A stretch of 64,000 bases of DNA from Faecalibacterium duncaniae (GTDB lineage Bacteria > Bacillota > Clostridia > Oscillospirales > Ruminococcaceae). The stretch lies in NCBI RefSeq assembly GCF_010509575.1, contig NZ_CP048437.1:124001-188000 (forward strand), in the 5' to 3' direction. The position numbers were made by a program, and so were the translations under genes. Positions 48,961-61,099 of the stretch are shown piece after piece. Under the pieces are notes generated by a model. The model ran no database searches and was not told where the DNA came from. It worked only from the letters and a program-made list of their open reading frames with translations. Position 1 is the stretch's first letter, and the number at the start of each line of letters is the position of its first letter.

Positions 48961-49131
48961 GCAAGCTCCTTTCTTCGCCCTTGTTACGCAATAGGGGCAT
49001 TTTTCGGATGTTTTCTCCGGCTCTTGACTTGGAGAAAACGGCGTTTTTGACGATAAAAACCGCCCGGACGGGGAATGTATCGTCGGGGCGGCTGTTATCG
49101 CAAGATTTCCGATTTTTCCGGCTCTTGACTG

Positions 49132-52802
<3,671 letters not shown>

Positions 52803-52806
<4 letters not shown>

Positions 52807-53501
52807 TCTTCCTCGTCCTCCTGTTCGGTGTCTGCGCTGTCAGCTTCTTCCGGCTCGTCCTCGTCGTATTCGTCAAAATCGAACTCGTCAAGGTCGGTGC
52901 TGCCTTTCACGTTCTGTTTCGGTTTCATAAACTTAACGTAGTAGAGGGCTGCGCCGCCGCCAAGCAAGCCCACGACAAGGAAAATCAAAAGCCCGCCCAT
53001 GCCGTTCTGGGGCTGCTCCTGCTCGGCGGGTTCCTCCGGCGTGGCTTCCTTGCCTGTGCAGCTATCCATGTTGACAGAGCAGGCGGGGCAGGCGGTGTTT
53101 ACTTCGCCCGCCTTGCATTTCTCGGTACAGTTGCAGACAGCCGGGGGTTGTTCGGTCTGTTCCTCCCCGATAATCGCCATAAGGTCGCTTTCGTCTACTT
53201 GATTTAGGAAGTGGACGGAATTTTCCCCCTCGGCTGCCCGGTCAACGATAATGTAAAAATAGTTGCCACCTTTGCTTTTCACGACGATAAACTGCTTATC
53301 CTCGGCAGCGTCCCCGTCAATGTCGTCCACAAGGGTCATGTTGCCCTCCGGGGTCAAGGGCTGCGGCTCGGTTTCCACGATTACGCCGCTGTCGTCGGTT
53401 TCTTCCGTCGGGGTCTGTGCATAGGCGGTAACGGAAAAGCCGCCCACAAGGACAAGGGCGGCGCAAAGTACGGTAAGGCTTGCAAGGATTTTATTCTTCA
53501 T
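52803..53501 (-). CDS. DUF4366 surface protein of the ICE
   Basis: 232-aa secreted, membrane-anchored protein. Signal peptide MKNKILASLTVLCAALVLVG, extracellular region with a Cys-rich loop (CNCTEKC...CPACSVNMDSC), one C-terminal transmembrane helix (LLIFLVVGLLGGGAALYYV) and a very acidic cytosolic tail. DUF4366 proteins accompany ICE T4SS genes and may form part of the channel or surface contact. ATG 53501, 9 nt after AGGAGG. Confidence 0.8.
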
Positions 53502-53748
53502 CTGCATTGTCCTCCTGTTCCTCATAGTCTGCGGGCATAGGGGCAATGCCCGGAATACCTCCGCCCGCAAGCATAGCGGTAAGCTCCTGCGGGGTAAGGC
53601 GCATAGAGCGCACAAGCTGAACGATTTGCAGATTTTCCGCTTCGGTTTTCTGTGCTTCCAGTCCGCGCAGCCTGTTCTGATACTCCGTGATTTTCTCACG
53701 GGTCTTTTGGATTTCCTTGTCAATTCTTTCGATTTTACTCATTGCCAT
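53491..53748 (-). CDS. DUF4315 protein
   Basis: 85-aa protein: a helical coil (MSKIERIDKEIQKTREKITEYQNRLRGLEAQK) then QLVRSMRLTPQELTAML and an acidic end. Always paired with DUF4366 in such elements. Overlaps that gene by 11 nt. Role unknown. Confidence 0.78.
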   Translation of the reverse strand: MAMSKIERIDKEIQKTREKITEYQNRLRGLEAQKTEAENLQIVQLVRSMRLTPQELTAMLAGGGIPGIAPMPADYEEQEDNADEE

Positions 53749-53782
53749 AAAATTTTTCTCCTTTCGATTTTCAAAAAATGTG

Positions 53783-55888
53783 TCAGTTCCAGTTCATCAG
53801 CCCGTACCCTTTGATACAGGCATAGTCAAGGGGATAGCTCTTAATCTTGCAGGCGTCGCCGGAATTGCCCTCCACGGTATAGACGCGGCTTTCGTCCCTG
53901 CCGATAACAAGTCCTACATGGTCTGCGCTGCCGTCTAAATCCCAGTCAAAAAAGATAGCGTCGCCGGGGGCAATGTTTTCATAGCCCCGCGCTCCCCATT
54001 GTCCGTGAGAAGTAAACCACGGAATACCCTGCGACTGGCAGGCGGCAAAGCGCGGCTCGGAAAGTCCCATTTGCCCGTAGCACCAGGACACGAAACAGGC
54101 GCACCATTCCACGCGGGAATTAAAGCCGTACCAGCTCCAATACGGATAGCCGCCCACATTTCCGACTTGCCGTTTTGCAAGGTCAACGATAGCGGTATTG
54201 CCGGGGCGCGTTCCGTTTACAAAGTCCACGCCGCTTAAATCTTCCGACGCGGAAGTGTCGGGAGAGCCGCCGCCAAAGATAAGGGGCTTGTTCCCGCTTG
54301 TCTGTAAGTACACCCGGTACATTTCCAGTTGTTCCGGGGTCAGATTGTTTTCCGCAATGGTGGATAGTGGGGTATTCGTCAGCTTGACGTTCAAGATGTA
54401 ATACTCATAAGGCACTTGTACCGTGTAGGTGTCCGTATGCTCGTTGCCGTCCTCATCTGTCCATGTGTCGGTGCGTTCTTCCTCCCGGTAGCGTATTTCC
54501 ACTTCCTCGGTTAGCGTCAGCTTGTATTGTTGATTGAAAATCCGCTGTAATTCGCTCTGTACCTCGGCGCAGGTGTAGCTTTGGTATTTTGCGGTCAGAT
54601 AAGACGCTAATTCATGGGGATTGTGTCCGATATTTGCAAGGTCATAGCGGTACTCGTCATAGCCCGGATTGTCGCGCTCGATATTGTCAATCCTGCTTTG
54701 CAGCTCGTTTTCCAATCCTGCGTAGCTGTTTTCCACTTCCACAAGGTCGCTGTCCTCGGACGTATAGGACGTTCCAAGCACGCCGTTTAACGTGCCGGAA
54801 AACATTGCCCCACAAGAGGACAGCCCGGACATAACCATGATAAAGAGCAGTAGCACCCCGACAGCGATTGCCACACCCGCCGGGTGCCTTGCCACAAATG
54901 CTGCGGTCTGCTTCGTTTTCTCGGCGGCTTTGGCTGCCGCCTTGCGGGTGCGTTCTGCCGCGCCCTTGATACCCTTTGCGGTATTGCGGGCTTCCTTTGC
55001 ATACTGCCGCTTGATTTTCTGCTTCTGCCAAAACCGGGAAATGGGGTTACTGGTTAGCTGCGGGTTCTCATGCAGGGTCTTGTGATACTGAAAGTCCATA
55101 TTTGCCCGAAAAGCCGCTTTTTCTGCCTTTGCCGCTTCCCGGTAGGGTTTCAGCTTATGGTTGCGGTAGCCCTGCTTGATTTTCCGCGCCCCGTACTTCA
55201 ATCCCCGTTCTGCGGCTTCCTCGCTCTTGTGTGCGCCCTCCACGCCGGAATTATCCTTTTCGACAGAATGGATTTTGTTATGTACCAAAATCCCGGCTTC
55301 CTGTGTGGGGCGGGATAGCGGGTTGTGCTTCTCCTTAAATCCGGGCGGCTTGTCCTTTTCCTCAAAGTGCAGGCGGGTCTTGCCTTTCCCGGTGGTTTCG
55401 TCAAAGGTGCGCTCTTTTACCAGTTTCTTTTCTTTGGGGATAGCTGCCTTTGCCTTATCCAAGCGGTCGGCGGCTTTATCGGATTTCTTGATATACTTTT
55501 CAAGCTCCGGGGCAGCGCGTTCCTCGTCGGTAAATTGCAGCCGGGAAGATTTCGTCCCGGCGGTAGCTTCTGCCTGTGCTTTTCGTACTGCCTTTTTACT
55601 GGCTTTTCGTGTATGGGCGGCGTCGATATGCTTCATGACGCGCTCCGTTTTGCCTGTGTCCGCTTTGGGGGCAGCTCCCGGCACATGGGGAAGCGGGCTT
55701 GTATCAGATACCGGGGGAAGCTGCATAGCGTCCTGTGCCGCCTGTTGTTCCGGGGTCTTTTGTAAATCCGCGTCCCGTATGCGGTTGCTGATACGTTCCG
55801 TGTCTCCCGTGGTCTGATTTTCTGCGATAGCCCCGTCGCGGGTCATTTTCTGCGTGATTTTATCGCGGGGCTTTAATGGGTCTTTCAA
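53783..55888 (-). CDS. T4SS cell-wall hydrolase with CHAP domain (CD1108-type)
   Basis: 701-aa protein. A long basic, helical cytosolic region (1-335) precedes one transmembrane helix (about 339-357), then an extracellular region with a stalk and a C-terminal CHAP amidase/endopeptidase domain (about 565-701) with catalytic Cys596 (EWCACFVSWC) and His657 (ADHVGLV). It opens peptidoglycan for the conjugation channel, a VirB1-like role. Overlaps the methyltransferase gene by 4 nt. Confidence 0.88.
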   Translation of the reverse strand: MKDPLKPRDKITQKMTRDGAIAENQTTGDTERISNRIRDADLQKTPEQQAAQDAMQLPPVSDTSPLPHVPGAAPKADTGKTERVMKHIDAAHTRKASKKAVRKAQAEATAGTKSSRLQFTDEERAAPELEKYIKKSDKAADRLDKAKAAIPKEKKLVKERTFDETTGKGKTRLHFEEKDKPPGFKEKHNPLSRPTQEAGILVHNKIHSVEKDNSGVEGAHKSEEAAERGLKYGARKIKQGYRNHKLKPYREAAKAEKAAFRANMDFQYHKTLHENPQLTSNPISRFWQKQKIKRQYAKEARNTAKGIKGAAERTRKAAAKAAEKTKQTAAFVARHPAGVAIAVGVLLLFIMVMSGLSSCGAMFSGTLNGVLGTSYTSEDSDLVEVENSYAGLENELQSRIDNIERDNPGYDEYRYDLANIGHNPHELASYLTAKYQSYTCAEVQSELQRIFNQQYKLTLTEEVEIRYREEERTDTWTDEDGNEHTDTYTVQVPYEYYILNVKLTNTPLSTIAENNLTPEQLEMYRVYLQTSGNKPLIFGGGSPDTSASEDLSGVDFVNGTRPGNTAIVDLAKRQVGNVGGYPYWSWYGFNSRVEWCACFVSWCYGQMGLSEPRFAACQSQGIPWFTSHGQWGARGYENIAPGDAIFFDWDLDGSADHVGLVIGRDESRVYTVEGNSGDACKIKSYPLDYACIKGYGLMNWN

Positions 55889-56766
55889 GTGTTACCACCT
55901 CCAATCCGCGCCCCTGCAAGGGCGCAATACTCGGCGTTCAGTTCAATGCCGATATAGCGGCGGTCAAGGCTTTGCGCTGCAAGCCCGGTGGTGCCGCTTC
56001 CAAAGAACGGGTCTATCACAACGCCGCCTTTCGGACAGCCCGCAAGTATGCACGTTTCCGCGAGCTTCGGGGGATAGGCGGCAAAATGCCCGCCCTTGTA
56101 CGGTACGGTATTGATAAGCCAAACGTCCCGCTTGTTTCTTGTGGTCGGCATAAGGGCGTCGTCATAATAGCTGCCGCTGCGGGGCTGATTGATACCCTGT
56201 ACCTTGCCCTGTCCTGGTACTTCCTCGGCGTATTTGTGTCCTGCGCTGCGCCCTTGCCTGTAGCGCGCAGCCGTTCCCGGCGCGATCGGCTCTGCAATGG
56301 CGGCAGCGTCATAGTAATATTTCTTTGATTTCGTCAGTAAAAAGATATGCTCATAGCAGCGGCTCGGTCGGTCGCGGCAGCTTTCCGGCATAGGGTTTTC
56401 TTTCAGCCAGATAATATCGCTGCGTAAATACCACCCGTCAGAGCGCAGGGCAAAGGCAAGAAGCCACGGAATACCGATTAAATCCTTTTGCTTGCAGCCC
56501 GCTTTCATGCCGCTGCCGCAGTATGTGTCTGCGATATTCAGCCAAAATGTCCCGTCGTCTTTGAGTACCCGGCGCAGCTCCCGGAACACTTCCACAAGCC
56601 GCCCGATATACTGCTCCGGCGTGTCCTCACGTCCAATCTGCGCGTCAAGCCCGTAGTCCCTTAGTCCATAGTAAGGCGGGCTTGTGACGCAGCAGTTCAC
56701 GCTTTCGCTCGGAAGCTCCCGCAGGGCATAGAGGGCGTCGCGGTTGATGATTACGTCTGTTTTCAT
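55885..56766 (-). CDS. orphan N6-adenine/N4-cytosine DNA methyltransferase (beta class)
   Basis: 293-aa methyltransferase. Catalytic motif TSPPYYGLRDYG near residue 28 precedes the AdoMet motif DPFFGSGTTGLAA near 258, which is the beta-class order. No restriction enzyme is next to it. It probably protects the ICE from host restriction or marks its DNA, complementing the ArdA/ArdC protein. Coupled on both sides by 4-nt overlaps in the T4SS operon. Confidence 0.9.
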   Translation of the reverse strand: MKTDVIINRDALYALRELPSESVNCCVTSPPYYGLRDYGLDAQIGREDTPEQYIGRLVEVFRELRRVLKDDGTFWLNIADTYCGSGMKAGCKQKDLIGIPWLLAFALRSDGWYLRSDIIWLKENPMPESCRDRPSRCYEHIFLLTKSKKYYYDAAAIAEPIAPGTAARYRQGRSAGHKYAEEVPGQGKVQGINQPRSGSYYDDALMPTTRNKRDVWLINTVPYKGGHFAAYPPKLAETCILAGCPKGGVVIDPFFGSGTTGLAAQSLDRRYIGIELNAEYCALAGARIGGGNT

Positions 56767-59198
56767 GGCTTGCTCACTTCCTCCGGCTTTGTCGTAAGCA
56801 GACAGTAAAGCTCGGTGTCCGTCGGGAAGCGGTCAATGAACGGCAGCACCACATTCCCGTAAAAGATAAGCCCCTCGCCCGCTTCGGTGTGGGTTACATA
56901 CTTCATCTGCTGCGGGGAGATGTTAAGCTGCTTTGCAAGGATAGCCCGGTCGCCCTGTGCCTGATTGAGCATGAGGACAAAATCGGAGTTTTCAAAGATA
57001 TTCTCGACTTCGCGGCTGCTTAAAAGGTCTTTGACGTTCTGTGTGATAGCCGTCGGTATGCCGCCCCATTTACGAAAACGCTTCCAAATCTCCACAGAAT
57101 AGGCTGCGGTCTGTTCCTCTTTCAAAAGCAAATGAAATTCGTCCATATAGTAACGGGTTGCCTTTTTCTCGGCGCGGTTGACGGTCACGCGGTTCCACAC
57201 CTGGTCTTGCACAATGAGCATACCTAATTTTTTGAGCTGCTTTCCAAGCTGCTTAATATCAAAGCAGACAAGACGGTTTGAAAGCTCCACGTTGGTACGG
57301 TGGTTAAAGACGTTCAGAGAGCCGGAAACATAAAGCTCCAATGCCGCCGCAATGCGGGCAGCTTCCGGCTCCGGCTGTTTCAGCAGTTCGTTGTAGAGGT
57401 CGCCCAAAATCGGCATTTTTGCCGGGTCGGGGTCTGCAAGGAAAGGTCGGTACACATTCCTAACGGCGCGGTCAATGACGGTCTTTTCCACGGGCTGCAA
57501 GCCCTCTTTGCCGCCGATAACAAGCTCGCAGAGGGAAAGGATAAAGTCGGATTTCAAGGCAAGCGGGTTGTCGTCCTCGGAGTAGTTGAGGTTAATATCC
57601 ATAGGGTTCACATACTGGGGCTTGCCGTCCATGCCTTTTCCGGCAGGCGACAGACGTATCACTTGCCCGCCCAAACGCTGCACAAGGGAAAAATATTCTG
57701 CTTCCGGGTCGCAGATAATAATATCGTCGTCGGTAATGAGAAAGGCGTTTGTCATTTCCCGTTTTGCCGCAAAGGATTTACCGCTTCCCGGTGTTCCAAG
57801 AATAAGCCCGTTGGGATTTTTCAGTTGCTTGCGGTCGCAGAGTATCATGTTGTTACTAAGGGCATTTAAGCCGTAGTAAAGGGCTGCACCCCTTTGGAAA
57901 AGCTCCTGCGTGATGAACGGGATAAAAATAGCGGTGCTACTGGTCGTAAGCCCTCTTTGAATGGGGATAAGGTTCTCCCCAAGAGGAATAGAGGACATAA
58001 AGCCCGCTTCCTGCAAATAGTCAAGGCGGGTCAGAGCGCAGTTGTTTTTCTGTGCAAAGCCCGCCGTAGCAAAGATGTCATTATCCAGTTTCCGCTTCGT
58101 GTCTGCCATGTTTACCACAAGGAACGTCAGCAGAAACATTCTTTCATTTCTGCTCTGTAAATCCTGCAAGAGATTTTTCGCTTCGCTGCCGAACGTGGCA
58201 AGGTCGGACGGAATTATATCCATATCGTACCCGCTGCGTACCGCCTTTTTCTGTTCCTCAATCTTCATCTTGTCGAGGTCGGTAATTTTGCGCTTGATAG
58301 TCTTGATTGCTTCGCTCTGGTCGATACTGCGGATATGCAGATTGACGATAATTCCGTTTTCAAGGTCGAGAATGTCCGAAAGCATACGGTCGTTCAGCTC
58401 CGGCGCAAGGATTTCAAGGAAGCTAACAGCACCGAGCTTGCGCCCCATGCGAAACGTCCTGCCGTCGCCAAAGCGGAACGAGGACGGGGCGATAAAGTCC
58501 TTTGTGGTAAGCCCGGACGGTACAAGCCAGTCCCAAGAGAAACGGAACGGCTCGCCCTCCGGGTGGAAAATCCCATGCAGTACGTTCAAGCGTTCCTGTC
58601 CGTTCATGGGGCGGGCGGTTACACCAAGCACCTTAAAATTATTGAGTACGTCGGTTTCGATACGGGAAAGGCGGGCTTTTGCCGCCGCAAGATTGTCCGC
58701 TTCAATGGAAAAGGTAATGTACTTGCACTTTTCCAGTCCGTTGTTGCCTTTTTCAAGCTGATTTTTAAGCATATCCGCGTACTCCCTGCGGATAGAGTTA
58801 AAAGCGTCGTCCTGCGCCGGAATTTCGATAGCCGCCTGTGCCTTTTCCTTTCTTGCACCCTGATTGATGAAAGAGAGCTGCACCGAAACGGAAGCGTCAA
58901 AGTAGTTGAGAAAATCGCACCAGTTTTCAAAAATGGCTGTCTTATCGTCTGCCTGTGCAAGCTGATAGTTAATATCTTCAAAGACAAGGCTTTTACTGTA
59001 TTTCTTTTCCGTTACCCTGCAAATCCCGTCCGGGTACATCTGCAAGTAGGGAATGGTCTGTTGTGCGGTGCGGGGCTTCCCGTCGCCCTTTGCCGCCTGT
59101 ATCACGGCGGCGATTTCTTTCTTTTCTGCGCGGGTCAGCTTACGCTTCACGGGATTTTTTACCGCGCGGGTCATGGTTTTTCGTTCTGCCATTGACAA
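56763..59198 (-). CDS. VirB4-type T4SS ATPase
   Basis: 811-aa ATPase powering the conjugation channel. Walker A GTPGSGKSFAAKREM (468 onward), Walker B in YMDEFHLLL, and the TraE/VirB4 N-terminal region. TTG 59198 is 9 nt after AGGAGG and is used here; ATG 59192 is the alternative. Overlaps PrgI by 59 nt and the methyltransferase by 4 nt. Confidence 0.93.
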   Translation of the reverse strand: MSMAERKTMTRAVKNPVKRKLTRAEKKEIAAVIQAAKGDGKPRTAQQTIPYLQMYPDGICRVTEKKYSKSLVFEDINYQLAQADDKTAIFENWCDFLNYFDASVSVQLSFINQGARKEKAQAAIEIPAQDDAFNSIRREYADMLKNQLEKGNNGLEKCKYITFSIEADNLAAAKARLSRIETDVLNNFKVLGVTARPMNGQERLNVLHGIFHPEGEPFRFSWDWLVPSGLTTKDFIAPSSFRFGDGRTFRMGRKLGAVSFLEILAPELNDRMLSDILDLENGIIVNLHIRSIDQSEAIKTIKRKITDLDKMKIEEQKKAVRSGYDMDIIPSDLATFGSEAKNLLQDLQSRNERMFLLTFLVVNMADTKRKLDNDIFATAGFAQKNNCALTRLDYLQEAGFMSSIPLGENLIPIQRGLTTSSTAIFIPFITQELFQRGAALYYGLNALSNNMILCDRKQLKNPNGLILGTPGSGKSFAAKREMTNAFLITDDDIIICDPEAEYFSLVQRLGGQVIRLSPAGKGMDGKPQYVNPMDINLNYSEDDNPLALKSDFILSLCELVIGGKEGLQPVEKTVIDRAVRNVYRPFLADPDPAKMPILGDLYNELLKQPEPEAARIAAALELYVSGSLNVFNHRTNVELSNRLVCFDIKQLGKQLKKLGMLIVQDQVWNRVTVNRAEKKATRYYMDEFHLLLKEEQTAAYSVEIWKRFRKWGGIPTAITQNVKDLLSSREVENIFENSDFVLMLNQAQGDRAILAKQLNISPQQMKYVTHTEAGEGLIFYGNVVLPFIDRFPTDTELYCLLTTKPEEVSKP

Positions 59199-59550
59199 TA
59201 GCCGATACCTCCTTTTCCAGTTTTCGTTGTTTTTCTATGACGGCATAAAAATTTTCCGTCTGATAGGGGCGTTCCTTTGGTCGGATAAACTTTGTCTGAA
59301 TGACGTTCTTTATCACGATTTCAAGGGGCTGCCCGTGTTTTTCATACATTGCCAAGAGGAAGCAGGGAAGCATAACGACAATCATTGCAAATGCCGCCAT
59401 GCTTGTTCCCGCGCTGTCTTTGAGCAAAAAGAAAAGCGGTAGTCCCATAGCGAGGGCTGCCGCAAAACATATAATCTGCCGCTTTGTCAGATTAAAAGCG
59501 ACTTTCGTTTTGATTTTTGATAAGTCTTTGGGTACGGGTACATACGCCAA
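59140..59550 (-). CDS. PrgI family T4SS membrane protein
   Basis: 136-aa protein, VPVPKDLSKIKTKVAFNLTKRQIICFAAAL with two adjacent transmembrane helices (about 26-44 and 49-66) and a basic C-terminal tail, typical of PrgI/VirB3-like proteins. Inner-membrane component that works with VirB4, whose gene it overlaps. Confidence 0.85.
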   Translation of the reverse strand: MAYVPVPKDLSKIKTKVAFNLTKRQIICFAAALAMGLPLFFLLKDSAGTSMAAFAMIVVMLPCFLLAMYEKHGQPLEIVIKNVIQTKFIRPKERPYQTENFYAVIEKQRKLEKEVSAIVNGRTKNHDPRGKKSREA

Positions 59551-59574
59551 GTGAAAACCTCCTCCTTTCGGTCT

Positions 59575-60444
59575 TTAATGGGCGTTAAATATTGACTTCG
59601 CAAGTGCGCCTGTTTTGAATAGGGAGAAGCACAAAATCACGGTGTAGGCTGCAAGGGAGAAAATCGCGCTGTGCAGGTTGTCCGCTACAATCATGCTGCC
59701 AACCAAAACCGCATAAATGCCGACGCATATCATTATGAGGAAGCCTTGAAAACCGAGGGCGAACAGGGCTTTTAAGTAGTTGTTGCCTATCTGCCCCCAC
59801 TCTCTGTTGGTCATAGTTGCAAACGGGATAGGCGATACCGAACAGTAAAGGTAAATTTCTATCATTCTGCCGTACAGGATAACCGTGATAAGCACCGACA
59901 TGATTTTCATGCAAAGGCTCACAAGGCTTGTTTCCATAACGAGCAAAAGCAGTTCGGGGATTTCCATAGCGTCAAGTCCGGCTTGCATGGACGAGAGGGC
60001 GGCGTCAACGTCGATATTCGTATTGCCGCCGATCACGCCCGCTGCGCCGGAAACAACGTGCTGCGCCATATCGAACACCGCCATAGTGATAGTAAAGGTG
60101 TGGGTAACGAGATACACCGCTACCCACGCCTTGAAAAACCACTTAAAGAACATGAACGTGTCAATATCGTGCATATTGTTCTTTTCCGTTACCATGCTGA
60201 TAAGCTCCACGCATAGAACGTAGGTAATGACAAGCCCCGCAATGGGTACAATCACATTTTCCGACAAACTCTGTATCATGGAAAATATGCCTGCGTTCCA
60301 CCCCTGCGGGGTTTGTCCTACCTCTGCGGCGATAGTTCCGACTTTTTCGTTTACGTCCCCGAACATAGTTGACAGATTACCGTTAATGGCTCCAATGAGG
60401 ATTTCCTTTATCCATTCGTTAATCGCGTCAAGTATGCTCTGCAT
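59575..60444 (-). CDS. VirB6/TrbL-like channel protein
   Basis: 289-aa polytopic membrane protein with five or six hydrophobic helices and an extracytoplasmic N-terminal amphipathic region. Position between Maff2 and PrgI and the length match the VirB6-like protein of Tn1549-type elements. Forms part of the inner-membrane channel. Confidence 0.82.
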   Translation of the reverse strand: MQSILDAINEWIKEILIGAINGNLSTMFGDVNEKVGTIAAEVGQTPQGWNAGIFSMIQSLSENVIVPIAGLVITYVLCVELISMVTEKNNMHDIDTFMFFKWFFKAWVAVYLVTHTFTITMAVFDMAQHVVSGAAGVIGGNTNIDVDAALSSMQAGLDAMEIPELLLLVMETSLVSLCMKIMSVLITVILYGRMIEIYLYCSVSPIPFATMTNREWGQIGNNYLKALFALGFQGFLIMICVGIYAVLVGSMIVADNLHSAIFSLAAYTVILCFSLFKTGALAKSIFNAH

Positions 60445-60460
60445 AGGCTAACCCCGCCGC

Positions 60461-60676
60461 TTAACCGAACAGGCCGGAAAGCAGAGGTACAAGGGTGCCA
60501 CCGATAAGGGCAACGCCGCCGCCCGCCATGAGCTGCTTCATGCCCTGGCTTTTTGCACCTGGGTTGTCATTTCCGTAGCCCTCCAAGAGGTTGATAACGC
60601 CCCAAATGCCAAGACCTGCTCCGAGAGCGATAACGAGTGTCTGTAAAACGCCTACTGCGCTGTTGAAAAATGCCAT
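60461..60676 (-). CDS. Maff2 family small membrane protein
   Basis: 71-aa protein with two hydrophobic helices (GVLQTLVIALGAGLGIWGVINLL and LMAGGGVALIGGTLVPLLSGLF) around the LEGYGNDNPGAKSQGMKQ loop, diagnostic of Maff2. A VirB2/pilin-like subunit role is possible. Sixteen nt upstream of the VirB6-like gene. Confidence 0.85.
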   Translation of the reverse strand: MAFFNSAVGVLQTLVIALGAGLGIWGVINLLEGYGNDNPGAKSQGMKQLMAGGGVALIGGTLVPLLSGLFG

Positions 60677-60886
60677 AATATAACTCCTTTCTGCCGCTGT
60701 GCGGCTGCCCGAAAAAGGGCATAAAAAACGGCGGTCAGTTTTCGATAACTGCCGCGGTCATAAGTCCCCGCGCTGCGTTTGTTGCTGCGGCGCGGCGGTA
60801 TTCAGTTGTAAGGGTGCGGCTTCCTGCCGCGATACGCGCAAGGAGTAGGGGCGCGTACCATGTAGCCCGTGTTTATTATTTTTACT
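60677..60886 (-). other. hairpin-rich non-coding gap in the T4SS operon
   Basis: 210 bp with several stem-loops (GCGGTCAGTT / AACTGCCGC with one bulge; TACGCGC / GCGCGTA; TGCCCG...CGGGCA type arms) and no credible gene. It may act as an mRNA-processing or attenuation region before the Maff2 gene. Confidence 0.4.
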
Positions 60887-61099
60887 TTAAGCTCCCTCCT
60901 TTTCAAAAAGTGGTGTGTAGACAGGCATAATGCCGTACTGCCGTTCCCGGACAGCTTCGATATACTTGATATAGGAAATACCTGCCTGTCTTGTCCTGCG
61001 TTCCTGTTCCCGCTGCATTTCCTCGGCAGCTTCCACAAGCCCGCTGATAGCCCGGATTAGCTGCTGTTTTGCCTTTTTCTTTCTGATACGCTTATTCAT
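60887..61099 (-). CDS. small basic ICE protein
   Basis: 70-aa helical, highly charged protein (MNKRIRKKKAKQQLIRAISGLVEAAEEMQREQERR). Not recognised. Starts inside the end of the T4CP gene with AGGAGGA upstream (8-nt overlap), so part of the transfer operon. Confidence 0.65.
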   Translation of the reverse strand: MNKRIRKKKAKQQLIRAISGLVEAAEEMQREQERRTRQAGISYIKYIEAVRERQYGIMPVYTPLFEKEGA

